A stretch of 64,000 bases of DNA from the NCBI RefSeq assembly GCF_002091635.1, contig NZ_BDAC01000008.1, forward strand, positions 179,270-243,269. Reading direction: 5' to 3'. This DNA comes from Pseudomonas indica NBRC 103045. GTDB lineage: Bacteria; Pseudomonadota; Gammaproteobacteria; Pseudomonadales; Pseudomonadaceae. The notes beneath the pieces are model-generated. The model saw only the letters and a program-made list of their open reading frames with translations, was not told the DNA's origin and made no database searches. Position numbers and translations under genes: made by a program. This document shows positions 46,609-56,870 of the stretch, one piece after another. The number at the start of each line of letters is the position of its first letter. Position 1 is the stretch's first letter.

Positions 46609-48477
46609 ATGTCCGGAAAACCCGCCGCCCGCCAGGGCGATGCCGTCACCTGTCCCGCCTGCGGCAAGGCCATCGTCGCCTCCGGCTTGTCCGACGTTAC
46701 CTTCGAACACCAACCCGCCGCCCGCGCCGGCGATACCTGCACCTGCGGCGCACCGCTGACCCGGGACGTATCCAGCACCGTCCTCATCAACGGTCGTCCC
46801 GCTTTGTTCATGGGTAGCAGCGCCGAGAATGGCGGGGTGATCATCAGTGGTGCCGGGACGGTGGTGATTGGCGATCAGGTGGCCCCTGCGGACTTCGAGC
46901 CTCCCTCATCGATGCCTGGCGCCCCTTTGGCTCCGCCTGCCACTCCAGCCACGCCCAGCACCTGGCGCGAGGAGCCCGGCGACCCCGCCCCGCTGGGCCT
47001 GGAGGAAGAGGACGAAGAGGAAGAGCTCGAAGAACCCGCACAGCAAGCCGTTACCCTGCGCATTGGCGTGTTCTTCGACGGCACCGGCAACAACCTCGGC
47101 AACAGCGCGCTGGTCGCCGGCTGCTTCGCCAGGGACGTCGACCTGGAGCACGCCGCAGAGGACATTCGCACCTTCTGCGCCCGTTATGGCTTCGACGGCA
47201 AGGGCAGCTCGCCGGACAACAGCTATGGCAACGACAAGAGCAATGTGGCGCGGTTGTATGAGTTGTATCGGGATGACAGTCAACTTGTACTGGAGCGAGG
47301 TGAGCGAGAGGCTACGCTCCGAGTCTATGTCGAAGGCATCGGTACCCGCAGCGGCCAGACCGACTCGCTCTATGGCCAAGCCACCGGACTGGGCGCCACG
47401 GGTGTGGTGGCTCGGGTCAAGCAGAGTCCCCAGCTGCTAATCGAGCAACTCGGCCTGTTCAGGCGCAACAACCCCGACGTAGTGGTCAGTCGTATCGAAT
47501 TCGACGTCTTCGGTTTCAGCCGGGGCGCCGCCGCCGCCCGGCATTTTGTCAACGACGTGCTCAAGGGCGACAGCAGCCTGATTGCCAACGCCTTGCCCAG
47601 CGGTTCCCCCGGTTTAAGCGAGGGCTTCGCCTGGCGCCCCGGCGTGGACGTGGCCCTCAACTTCATCGGCCTGTTCGACACCGTGGCCGGCATCGTCTCG
47701 CTGCGGGACGGCGACTTCGGCGCCCACAACGCCGCCAACCCCGGCGTGAATCTGCGCCTGACCCCGGACATGGCGCGCAAGATCGTCCATCTGGTGGCCC
47801 GCGACGAGGTACGCCACAACTTCGCCCTCAACAGCGCCGGCGCCGCCGATATCCGCCTGCCCGGCGTGCACTCCGACGTCGGCGGCGGCTACCTGCCCCG
47901 CGCCCCGGAGCGGGTACTGCTGAGCAAACCGCGCAGCCTCACCGTCAGCCGGGATACCCTGCCCGAACGCAGCCACCCCTATCGCGCGACCCAACTGGAA
48001 TCGCAGAACCATCACTGGTTTCTTCTTGAGAGCCGGGGCCTGCCCCTGCAAGTCGTACTCTGGGAAACGGAGCTGCCTTACCGCCCCAAAATCGACCCTT
48101 TCCCGGAAAAGCGCGTCCATGCCGCCCTGATCAGCAACCGTGTGGTGCTCGGCGACCTCGCCCTGATCTACCTGCGTATCATGCGCGAGCTGGGCGTGCG
48201 CAACGGCGTGCCCTTCGACCCCATCGATGACTATGACCGGCAACTGGCCCTGCCCGATGAACTGAAGCCCATCGCCGCCAAGCTGATGGCCTATGCCTTG
48301 GGACAGAGCCCGAGCCTAGGATTGACCGAGCGGGAAGAAGCGCTGCTGTACACGCGCTACATCCACCAGTCCGCCCACTGGAACGCAGCCGTGGGCCGGA
48401 ACGGCAGCGACCTCGATACGGTCTTCGTCAACCGCCCAGCCGACAACCATCAGCGAGTGATCTACCCCAATGAATAA
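46609..48477 (+). CDS. Type VI secretion PAAR-DUF2235 effector (Tle1-like phospholipase)
   Basis: A 622-residue antibacterial effector. Residues 1-95 form a PAAR domain (RQGDAVTCPACGK, then VLINGRPALFMG), which caps the VgrG spike. An acidic linker (~126-142) leads to a DUF2235 alpha/beta-hydrolase. Its landmarks are RIGVFFDGTGNN (Asp157), the nucleophile elbow FGFSRGA (Ser304), LFDTVAG (Asp357) and GVHSDVGGGY (His421). The Ser-Asp-His order and spacing fit the Tle1 phospholipase family, which degrades membrane lipids of target cells. Two lipoprotein genes follow, the first overlapping by eight bases. No vgrG is in the window, so it must load on a VgrG encoded elsewhere. The toxin role is family-based; lipid specificity is unknown. 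Confidence 0.9.
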   Translation: MSGKPAARQGDAVTCPACGKAIVASGLSDVTFEHQPAARAGDTCTCGAPLTRDVSSTVLINGRPALFMGSSAENGGVIISGAGTVVIGDQVAPADFEPPSSMPGAPLAPPATPATPSTWREEPGDPAPLGLEEEDEEEELEEPAQQAVTLRIGVFFDGTGNNLGNSALVAGCFARDVDLEHAAEDIRTFCARYGFDGKGSSPDNSYGNDKSNVARLYELYRDDSQLVLERGEREATLRVYVEGIGTRSGQTDSLYGQATGLGATGVVARVKQSPQLLIEQLGLFRRNNPDVVVSRIEFDVFGFSRGAAAARHFVNDVLKGDSSLIANALPSGSPGLSEGFAWRPGVDVALNFIGLFDTVAGIVSLRDGDFGAHNAANPGVNLRLTPDMARKIVHLVARDEVRHNFALNSAGAADIRLPGVHSDVGGGYLPRAPERVLLSKPRSLTVSRDTLPERSHPYRATQLESQNHHWFLLESRGLPLQVVLWETELPYRPKIDPFPEKRVHAALISNRVVLGDLALIYLRIMRELGVRNGVPFDPIDDYDRQLALPDELKPIAAKLMAYALGQSPSLGLTEREEALLYTRYIHQSAHWNAAVGRNGSDLDTVFVNRPADNHQRVIYPNE

Positions 48478-49159
48478 GACCCGCGTCCTGCTCAACACCT
48501 GCCTGCTGTCGCTGCTGACTGTGCTTGCCGGTTGTGCCAACGGCCGTGGCCAGTCCTTGCCTTATGACTCCTGGTATCTGAACTTCTTTTCCCCGGATTA
48601 CATGGAGGCCTGGGTCGAGACCAGCGAAGTCGTAGACATTAAAAACCGAGGCTTTTCGAACGTACTGGGGGGCGTCGTTTCGAGTGGATATCCGCGTGCT
48701 TTGAGCAAGGGCATCCCCACCGAATTCAAAGGCAACCCCAAAGGTTGGCCGAAAAAGCCCGGAGGCGGCGGCGGAAAACATGTGATTGGTGCCGACCTAC
48801 CTCGGGTGATCTACGTGAACTGGCAATCCCTGGTGGAGCCGCAGACCTACGAGGTCTATATCGAGATTACAGAGGAAATGCGGCAGATCATGCTCAAGCC
48901 GGAAAAGGCCTATTGCAACCTAGATGGCAAGTGGATCACCGATTACCGCCGCTTCCTCACTATCGGATTAGCGCCAGGCGGCATCGCCAAGGTTTGGGCA
49001 CAATCCCCTTGCCTAATCCCCATCGAAGTCACCCGCGTCGTCGGCAAGGTCGATCCGCGCGGGCCGTATCTAGGGCGCTCGGGAGGACGGTATCGCCCGC
49101 TCAGCGATATCTCCAAGGCCTACGTCGAGAAATTCGGCGTGCCCTATGGCTCATGGTGA
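48470..49159 (+). CDS. DUF2931 lipoprotein, probable immunity protein (copy 1)
   Basis: A 229-residue lipoprotein. The signal peptide ends in the lipobox LAGC (Cys near 22), and the DUF2931 body begins with YDSWYLNFFSPDYMEAWVE and includes INWQSLVEPQTYE-like text (VIYVNWQSLVEPQTYEVYIE). Its start overlaps the effector stop by eight bases (ATGAATAA), a sign of coupled expression. Periplasmic lipoproteins placed directly after Tle-type effectors are typically their immunity proteins, since the toxin acts from the periplasm. An insertion (FSNVLGGVVSSGYPRALSKG) distinguishes it from copy 2. Binding to this effector is inference. Confidence 0.85.
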   Translation: MNKTRVLLNTCLLSLLTVLAGCANGRGQSLPYDSWYLNFFSPDYMEAWVETSEVVDIKNRGFSNVLGGVVSSGYPRALSKGIPTEFKGNPKGWPKKPGGGGGKHVIGADLPRVIYVNWQSLVEPQTYEVYIEITEEMRQIMLKPEKAYCNLDGKWITDYRRFLTIGLAPGGIAKVWAQSPCLIPIEVTRVVGKVDPRGPYLGRSGGRYRPLSDISKAYVEKFGVPYGSW

Positions 49160-49177
49160 CGGCTGGCTGGTCATCGG

Positions 49178-49211
49178 CCAGCCGACAACCCTCAGCGAGT
49201 GATCCATCCCA
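49178..49211 (+). pseudogene. Duplicated remnant of the effector gene's 3' end
   Basis: The 34 bases before the second lipoprotein start correspond, with only two changes seen, to the 34 bases before the first lipoprotein start (48436-48469). There those bases are coding sequence for the effector's last residues (ADNHQRVIYPNE). The remnant would read ADNPQRVIHPNE, and it sets one edge of the tandem duplication inside the effector gene. Confidence 0.85.
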
Positions 49212-49874
49212 ATGAATAAGACCCGCCTCCTGCTCAATTCCTGTTTGCTGTCGCTGCTGAGTGTGCTCGCCGGTTGTGCCAACGGTCGTGGCCACTCGCT
49301 ACCCTATGACGCTTGGTTCCTGGGCTTCGGGGCTCCCTCTGACATGGAAGTCTGGATCGAAACCGCCGATGTGGTGGATATCCAAGGGCGCGTATTCCGC
49401 CAAGCCATGAGCGGCACTGCGGCAATCCAGACACCGCCGGACAATCGCGGCAACCCCAGGGGCTGGCCGAAGCGGCCCGGTATCGGAGCAGGCAAACTCG
49501 TCCTCGGTGCAGACCTACCCCAGGTGATCTATGTGAACTGGCAATCCCTGGTGGAGCCCCAGACCTACGAGGCCTATATCGAAATACCCGAGGAAACGCG
49601 GCAGCTCATGCTCAAGCCAGAAAGGGCGTATTGCCCGGACGGTAAGTGGACGACCGATTACCGCAATTTCCTCACCATTGGGCTGGCACCGGGTGGCATC
49701 GCCAAGGTCTGGGTGCAAGGCCCTTGCCTGGAGGCCATCGAAGTCACCCGCGTCGTGGGCAAGGTCGATCCGCGCGGGCCGTACCTGGGACGCTCCGGTG
49801 GACGGTATCGCCCACTCAGAGATATCTCCAAGGCCTACGTCGAGAAGTTCGGCGTTCCCTACGGCTCGTGGTAA
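49212..49874 (+). CDS. DUF2931 lipoprotein, probable immunity protein (copy 2)
   Basis: A 220-residue paralogue of the preceding gene. The lipobox is again LAGC, the DUF2931 body includes YDAWFLGFGAPSDMEVWIE, and the C-terminus from GKVDPRGPYLGRSGG onward is nearly identical to copy 1. The middle third differs most (AMSGTAAIQTPPDNRGNPRG), where toxin contact might be tuned. It lies 52 bases after copy 1 and carries the copied effector tail as its upstream region, including the ribosome-site context. Tandem immunity paralogues are common at T6SS loci and may protect against related toxins from competitors. A strong bidirectional terminator follows. Confidence 0.85.
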   Translation: MNKTRLLLNSCLLSLLSVLAGCANGRGHSLPYDAWFLGFGAPSDMEVWIETADVVDIQGRVFRQAMSGTAAIQTPPDNRGNPRGWPKRPGIGAGKLVLGADLPQVIYVNWQSLVEPQTYEAYIEIPEETRQLMLKPERAYCPDGKWTTDYRNFLTIGLAPGGIAKVWVQGPCLEAIEVTRVVGKVDPRGPYLGRSGGRYRPLRDISKAYVEKFGVPYGSW

Positions 49875-49894
49875 TCGCCCGCTCTCTGAAATGA

Positions 49895-49924
49895 AAAAGC
49901 CCGCGCTGGAGCGCGCGGGCTTTT
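49895..49924. terminator. Bidirectional terminator between the lipoprotein and spuH
   Basis: AAAAGCCCGCGC (49895-49906) pairs perfectly with GCGCGGGCTTTT (49913-49924) across a six-base loop, giving T tracts on both strands between convergent genes. Confidence 0.93.
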
Positions 49925-49940
49925 CGTTTCCGAACGTCGG

Positions 49941-50822
49941 TCAGGCCGCCTGGGTGCCCGATTTCCAGGAGGAGCCCGCCGCCTCTTCGGCCATGACTTC
50001 CATGGCCTGCTGCATCGCCCGCTTGCGGCGCTCTTCGGCGCGGCGAGTGAAGTACCAGGCGAGGAAGGTGGCAAAGGACACCACCAGCAGGATCAAGCTG
50101 GCCACGGCGTTGATTTCCGGCTTCACGCCCAGGCGCACGGCGGAGAAGATTTCCATCGGCAGGGTGGTGGAACCGGGACCGGAGACGAAGCTCGCCAGCA
50201 CCAGGTCGTCCAGCGACAGGGCGAAGGACATCATCGCCCCCGCCGCCAGCGAGGGCGCGATCATCGGGATGGTGATCAGGATGAACACCTTCCACGGCTT
50301 GGCGCCCAGGTCCATGGCAGCTTCCTCGATGGACAGGTCCAGCTCACGCAGGCGCGCCGAGACCACCACGGCCACGTAGGCCGAACAGAAGGTGGTATGG
50401 GCGATCCAGATGGTCAGGATGCCGCGCTGTGCCGGCCAGCCAATCAGTTGCGCCATGGCCACGAACAGCAGCAGCAGCGACAGGCCGGTGATCACCTCGG
50501 GCATGACCAGCGGCGCGGTGACCAGGCCACCGAACAGGGTTCGGCCCCGGAAACGCGGAACGCGGGTCAGGACGAACGCGGCAAGAGTGCCCAGCGCGGT
50601 CGCGGCGATGGCGGTGTAGAAAGCGATTTCCAGGGAGCGCGCCACCGCACTCATCAGTTGGCTGTTGTCGAGCAGGCCGACATACCACTTCACCGACCAG
50701 CCGCCCCATACGGTCACCAGGCGCGAGCCGTTGAAGGAGTAGATGACCAGGATGACCATCGGCAGGTAGATGAACAGCAGCCCCGCCCAGAGCATGAGGT
50801 TGGAAAAACCGAAGCGCTTCAT
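49941..50822 (-). CDS. spuH: Polyamine ABC transporter permease SpuH
   Basis: A 293-residue inner-membrane permease (PotI/PotC-like) of the putrescine and spermidine importer. It has six hydrophobic helices, starting LMLWAGLLFIYLPMVILVIY and including AIAATALGTLAAFVLTRVP. The EAA loop for contact with the ATPase is in EEAAMDLGAKPWKVFILITI near 185. Its ATG overlaps the spuG stop by four bases (ATGA). It is the last gene of the spu operon and ends at a strong terminator. Confidence 0.95.
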   Translation of the reverse strand: MKRFGFSNLMLWAGLLFIYLPMVILVIYSFNGSRLVTVWGGWSVKWYVGLLDNSQLMSAVARSLEIAFYTAIAATALGTLAAFVLTRVPRFRGRTLFGGLVTAPLVMPEVITGLSLLLLFVAMAQLIGWPAQRGILTIWIAHTTFCSAYVAVVVSARLRELDLSIEEAAMDLGAKPWKVFILITIPMIAPSLAAGAMMSFALSLDDLVLASFVSGPGSTTLPMEIFSAVRLGVKPEINAVASLILLVVSFATFLAWYFTRRAEERRKRAMQQAMEVMAEEAAGSSWKSGTQAA

Positions 50823-51727
50823 GTCCGGCCCTCCAGCTCTTTAGCCTGGTTGCGATTGAACAGGATGATCGGGACGATCAGGATCGCCAGCATGATCACC
50901 GCCAGGGCGGATGCCACCGGCCAGTCGCGGTTGTTGAAGAATTCCTGCCAGAGCACCTTGCCGATCATCAGGGTCTGCGGCCCGCCGAGCAGCTCGGGAA
51001 TGACGAACTCGCCGACCACCGGGATGAACACCAGCATGCAGCCGGCGATGATGCCGTTCTTCGACAACGGCACGGTGATCTTCCAGAAGCTGTTGAAGTT
51101 GCTCGAGCCCAGGTCGGACGCGGCCTCCAGCAGGCTCATGTCGTGCTTCACGAGGTTGGCGTAGAGCGGCAGGACCATGAACGGCAGGTAGGAATAGACC
51201 ACGCCGATGTACACCGCGACGTTGGTGTTGAGGATCTGCAGTGGCTCGTCGATCAGGCCGATGCCCATCAGCAGGTTGTTGAGCAGGCCGTTGCTGCTGA
51301 GGATGCCCATCCAGGCGTAGACGCGGATCAGGATCGCGGTCCAGGTCGGCATCATGATCAGCAGCAGGTAGACGGTCTGCATTTCCTTCGACGACCGGGC
51401 GATGGCGTAGGCCATCGGATAGCCGATCAGCAGGCATAGCAGGGTGCTGAAGAAAGCGGTCTTCAGCGAGCCCAGGTAGGCCGCCAGGTAGAGTTCGTCT
51501 TCGCTGAGCATCAGGTAGTTGCCCAGGTTGAGCACCACCTGCAGTTGCTGGTCGACGTAGCTGTAGATTTCCGTGTACGGCGGAATCGCCACGTCGGCCA
51601 TGGCGAAGCTGATCTTCAGGACGATGAAGAACGGCAGCAGGAAGAACAGGAACAGCCAGACGAAGGGTACGCCGATGACCGCATGCCGGCCCCGCGGCAG
51701 CAGTCGGCTCAGTTTGGACAGGCTCAT
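50819..51727 (-). CDS. spuG: Polyamine ABC transporter permease SpuG
   Basis: A 302-residue PotH/PotB-like permease partner of SpuH. A cytoplasmic basic N-terminus is followed by helices including VPFVWLFLFFLLPFFIVLKI and LLIMMPTWTAILIRVYAWMG, the conserved WTAxLIR region of this family. The EAA loop is LLEAASDLGSSNFNSFWKIT near 200. Start and stop both overlap neighbours by ATGA, showing tight translational coupling with spuF and spuH. Confidence 0.95.
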   Translation of the reverse strand: MSLSKLSRLLPRGRHAVIGVPFVWLFLFFLLPFFIVLKISFAMADVAIPPYTEIYSYVDQQLQVVLNLGNYLMLSEDELYLAAYLGSLKTAFFSTLLCLLIGYPMAYAIARSSKEMQTVYLLLIMMPTWTAILIRVYAWMGILSSNGLLNNLLMGIGLIDEPLQILNTNVAVYIGVVYSYLPFMVLPLYANLVKHDMSLLEAASDLGSSNFNSFWKITVPLSKNGIIAGCMLVFIPVVGEFVIPELLGGPQTLMIGKVLWQEFFNNRDWPVASALAVIMLAILIVPIILFNRNQAKELEGRT

Positions 51728-52881
51728 GATTGCAGCACCACGCCGCTGTCGTCCTCCCAGTACACCACCACCGGATCATCCCAGGTCGGACGCTTGCCGC
51801 GCCGCTCGGCGTTGGCGATGAAGGCCTGGACGATCTGCCCGGACGAAAGCCTGATGTGATACACCGAGTGGCCACCCAGGTAGGCGATGTCATGCACGGT
51901 CCCGTTGCACCAGTTGTACTCGGGATGCTCGTGGTCCGCCGGCAGGGTGCTGGCCATCAGCAGCTTTTCCGGACGCAGGGCGTAGGTGATGTGGGTCTCT
52001 TCAGCCCGGGTGCTGATGCCGTGGCCGATGTAGATCGGCTTGTCCAGCTGCGGGCAGTTGATCACCGCGTGGTCGGCGTCGTCGGTGACGATCTCGCCCT
52101 CGAACAGGTTGACGTTGCCGATGAACTCGCAGACCAGGCGGCTGGCCGGGGTCTCGTAGATGTCCACCGGGCTGCCGGTCTGGGCAATCCAGCCCTGGTT
52201 CATGATGGCGATGCGCTGGGCCATGGTCATGGCTTCTTCCTGGTCGTGGGTCACCATCACGCAGGTCACGCCGACGCGCTCGATGATTTCCACCAGTTCG
52301 AGCTGCATCTGCGAACGCAGCTTCTTGTCCAGGGCGCCCATCGGCTCGTCGAGCAGCAGCAGCTTCGGCCGCTTGGCCAGCGAACGGGCCAGCGCCACGC
52401 GCTGGCGCTGGCCGCCGGAAAGCTGGTGCGGCTTGCGCCGGGCGTACTGGGTCATCTGCACCAGCTTGAGCATTTCCGCCACGCGCTCGGCGATCTCGGC
52501 CTTGGGCAGGCCATCCTGCTTGAGGCCGAAGGCGATGTTCTGCTCCACGCTCATGTGCGGAAACAGCGCGTAGGACTGGAACATCATGTTGATCGGCCGC
52601 TCGTAGGGCGGCATATCGGTGATGTCCTCGCCATCGAGCAGGATGCGCCCCTCGGTCGGTCGTTCGAAACCGGCGAGCATGCGCAGCAGGGTTGATTTAC
52701 CGGAACCGGAACCGCCGAGCAGGGCGAAGATCTCGCCCTTGTTGATAGTCAGGGACACATCGTCCACAGCCACCGTCTCGTCGAACTTCTTGGTTACCCG
52801 GTCGATTTTGACCAGTACCTCTTTGGGCTGCTGATCGCCGGTCAGGGCTTTCTTGTAAGCACCGGAGGAGGCTATCGCCAT
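51724..52881 (-). CDS. spuF: Polyamine ABC transporter ATP-binding protein SpuF
   Basis: A 385-residue PotG/PotA-like ATPase that powers polyamine import. The nucleotide-binding domain has Walker A GGSGSGKST (~57-65), the Q-loop region FQSYALFPHM, ABC signature LSGGQRQR near 158, Walker B LLLLDEPMGALD and the switch His in VMVTHDQEEAM. A C-terminal TOBE domain follows from ~305. ATG 52881 with GGGAG upstream gives the family N-terminus MAIASSGAYKK; an in-frame ATG at 52896 is less likely. Confidence 0.96.
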   Translation of the reverse strand: MAIASSGAYKKALTGDQQPKEVLVKIDRVTKKFDETVAVDDVSLTINKGEIFALLGGSGSGKSTLLRMLAGFERPTEGRILLDGEDITDMPPYERPINMMFQSYALFPHMSVEQNIAFGLKQDGLPKAEIAERVAEMLKLVQMTQYARRKPHQLSGGQRQRVALARSLAKRPKLLLLDEPMGALDKKLRSQMQLELVEIIERVGVTCVMVTHDQEEAMTMAQRIAIMNQGWIAQTGSPVDIYETPASRLVCEFIGNVNLFEGEIVTDDADHAVINCPQLDKPIYIGHGISTRAEETHITYALRPEKLLMASTLPADHEHPEYNWCNGTVHDIAYLGGHSVYHIRLSSGQIVQAFIANAERRGKRPTWDDPVVVYWEDDSGVVLQS

Positions 52882-52943
52882 TACCGCAACTCCCAACTTA
52901 TCGAGGGCCCGGCCCCGGCGGCCGAACCTTTTTTGTTCATTAC

Positions 52944-54107
<1,164 letters not shown>

Positions 54108-54124
54108 TCAGGTTCGGGTTGGAC

Positions 54125-54149
54125 GGCCGGCGGCACCAGTCCACCGGCC
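54125..54149 (-). promoter_or_regulatory. mRNA hairpin in the spuD-spuE spacer
   Basis: On the transcript GGCCGGUGG pairs with CCGCCGGCC over nine pairs (one G-U) around a seven-base loop, 10 bases after the spuD stop. Without a U tract it is more likely a 3'-end stabiliser or attenuator giving excess spuD message than a full terminator. Confidence 0.6.
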
Positions 54150-54158
54150 GGCTCGCGG

Positions 54159-55331
<1,173 letters not shown>

Positions 55332-55444
55332 TCACTGGACGTCACCACACGGTGAGCCTGGCCAACGCACTGGCGCAGTCTGGCAAGGTCCGGGGCGCGT
55401 TTACAACTCTCCACGAGGTCGAGCCGGACACGCCCCTTCTTTCG

Positions 55445-56812
55445 TCACAACACCGCGGCGGCAGTGAGATCGAGGCACTTGCGCGCCTTGACGATCAACT
55501 CGTCGATCTCCGTTTTGCTGATCACCAGCGGCGGCGAAATGATCATGGTGTCACCCACCGCGCGCATGATCAGGCCGTTACGGAAACAGTGCTCGCGGCA
55601 GACCATGCCCACACCCTGTTCCGTGAAACGCTCACGCGTCTTCTTGTTCCGCACCAGTTCCAGCGCTCCCACCAAGCCTAGACCACGCGCTTCCCCTACC
55701 AGCGGGTGATCGGCCAGCTCCTGCCAGCGTTGCTGCAAATACGGTGCCGTTTCGTTTTTCACCCGCTCGACGATCTTCTCTTCCTTGAGGATGCGGATGT
55801 TTTCCAAGGCCACGGCGGCGGCCACCGGATGCCCGGAATAGGTGAAGCCATGGTAGAACTCGCCGCCCTCGTTAAGGGTTTCGACGATCTCGTCACGCAC
55901 CACCACGCCGCCCATGGGGATGTAGCCGGAAGTCAGTCCCTTGGCGATCGGCATCAGGTCCGGCGCATTGCCGTAGTACTGGCTGCCGAACCACTCGCCG
56001 GTACGACCGAACCCGCAGATCACCTCATCGGCGATGAACAGGATGTCGTAGCGCGACAGGATTTCGCGGATCTTCGGCCAGTAGGTTTCCGGCGGAATGA
56101 TCACACCACCGGCGCCCTGGATCGGCTCGGCGATGAAGGCAGCGACCTTGTCTTCGCCGACTTCGAGAATCTTGCGTTCGAGCTGCTCGGCCACCTTGAT
56201 GCCGAACTCGTCCGGGCTCAGGTCACCGCCCTCGCCGTACCAGTACGGCTGGTCGATGTGCTCGATGCCGGGGATCGGCAGGTCGCCCTGGTTGTGCAGC
56301 GCCTTCATGCCGCCCAGGCTGACGCCGGCGACGGTGGAGCCGTGGTAGCCGTTCCAGCGGCCAATGATCACCTTCTTCTGCGGCTGGCCCTTGATTGCCC
56401 AGTAGTGGCGGACCATGCGCAGCACGGTGTCGTTGGACTCGGAGCCGGAGCCGGTGAAGAACACATGGTTCATGCCTTCCGGCGCGACCTCCGCGATCGC
56501 CTTGGCCAGCGCGATGGCCGGCGGGTGGGCGGTCTGGAAGAACAGGTTGTAGTAAGGCAGCTCGCGCATCTGCCGCGTGGCGGCTTCGACCAGCTCTTCG
56601 CGGCCGTAACCGACGTTGACGCACCACAAGCCGGCCATGCCATCGAGAATCTTGTTGCCCTCGCTGTCCCAGAGGTACACGCCGGAGGCACGGGTGATGA
56701 TCCGCGCGCCCTTCTCGTTGAGCAGTTTGTAGTCGGTGAACGGCGGCAAATGATGGGCGCGGCTGAGCGCTTGCCATTCCTGGGTCTGGGCGTTCGTCGC
56801 CTGGCTATTCAT
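55445..56812 (-). CDS. spuC: Putrescine-pyruvate aminotransferase SpuC
   Basis: A 455-residue class III PLP aminotransferase that transfers an amino group from putrescine (and other polyamines) to pyruvate, producing 4-aminobutanal. Family motifs are GLWCVNVGYGREELV near 60, the LFIADEVICGFGRTG segment near 250 (Asp that binds the PLP ring nitrogen) and the Schiff-base lysine in PIAKGLTSGYIPMGG near 285. ATG 56812 follows AAGAGGTG; an open extension to 56932 overlaps the spuB stop region and has no family similarity. It sits inside the spu operon, 58 bases after spuB. Confidence 0.96.
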   Translation of the reverse strand: MNSQATNAQTQEWQALSRAHHLPPFTDYKLLNEKGARIITRASGVYLWDSEGNKILDGMAGLWCVNVGYGREELVEAATRQMRELPYYNLFFQTAHPPAIALAKAIAEVAPEGMNHVFFTGSGSESNDTVLRMVRHYWAIKGQPQKKVIIGRWNGYHGSTVAGVSLGGMKALHNQGDLPIPGIEHIDQPYWYGEGGDLSPDEFGIKVAEQLERKILEVGEDKVAAFIAEPIQGAGGVIIPPETYWPKIREILSRYDILFIADEVICGFGRTGEWFGSQYYGNAPDLMPIAKGLTSGYIPMGGVVVRDEIVETLNEGGEFYHGFTYSGHPVAAAVALENIRILKEEKIVERVKNETAPYLQQRWQELADHPLVGEARGLGLVGALELVRNKKTRERFTEQGVGMVCREHCFRNGLIMRAVGDTMIISPPLVISKTEIDELIVKARKCLDLTAAAVL

Positions 56813-56870
56813 ATCGACACCTCTTCCTTCTTTATACGTGGCCGGCGACCTGCCGCCGGCCACGCTTCGG

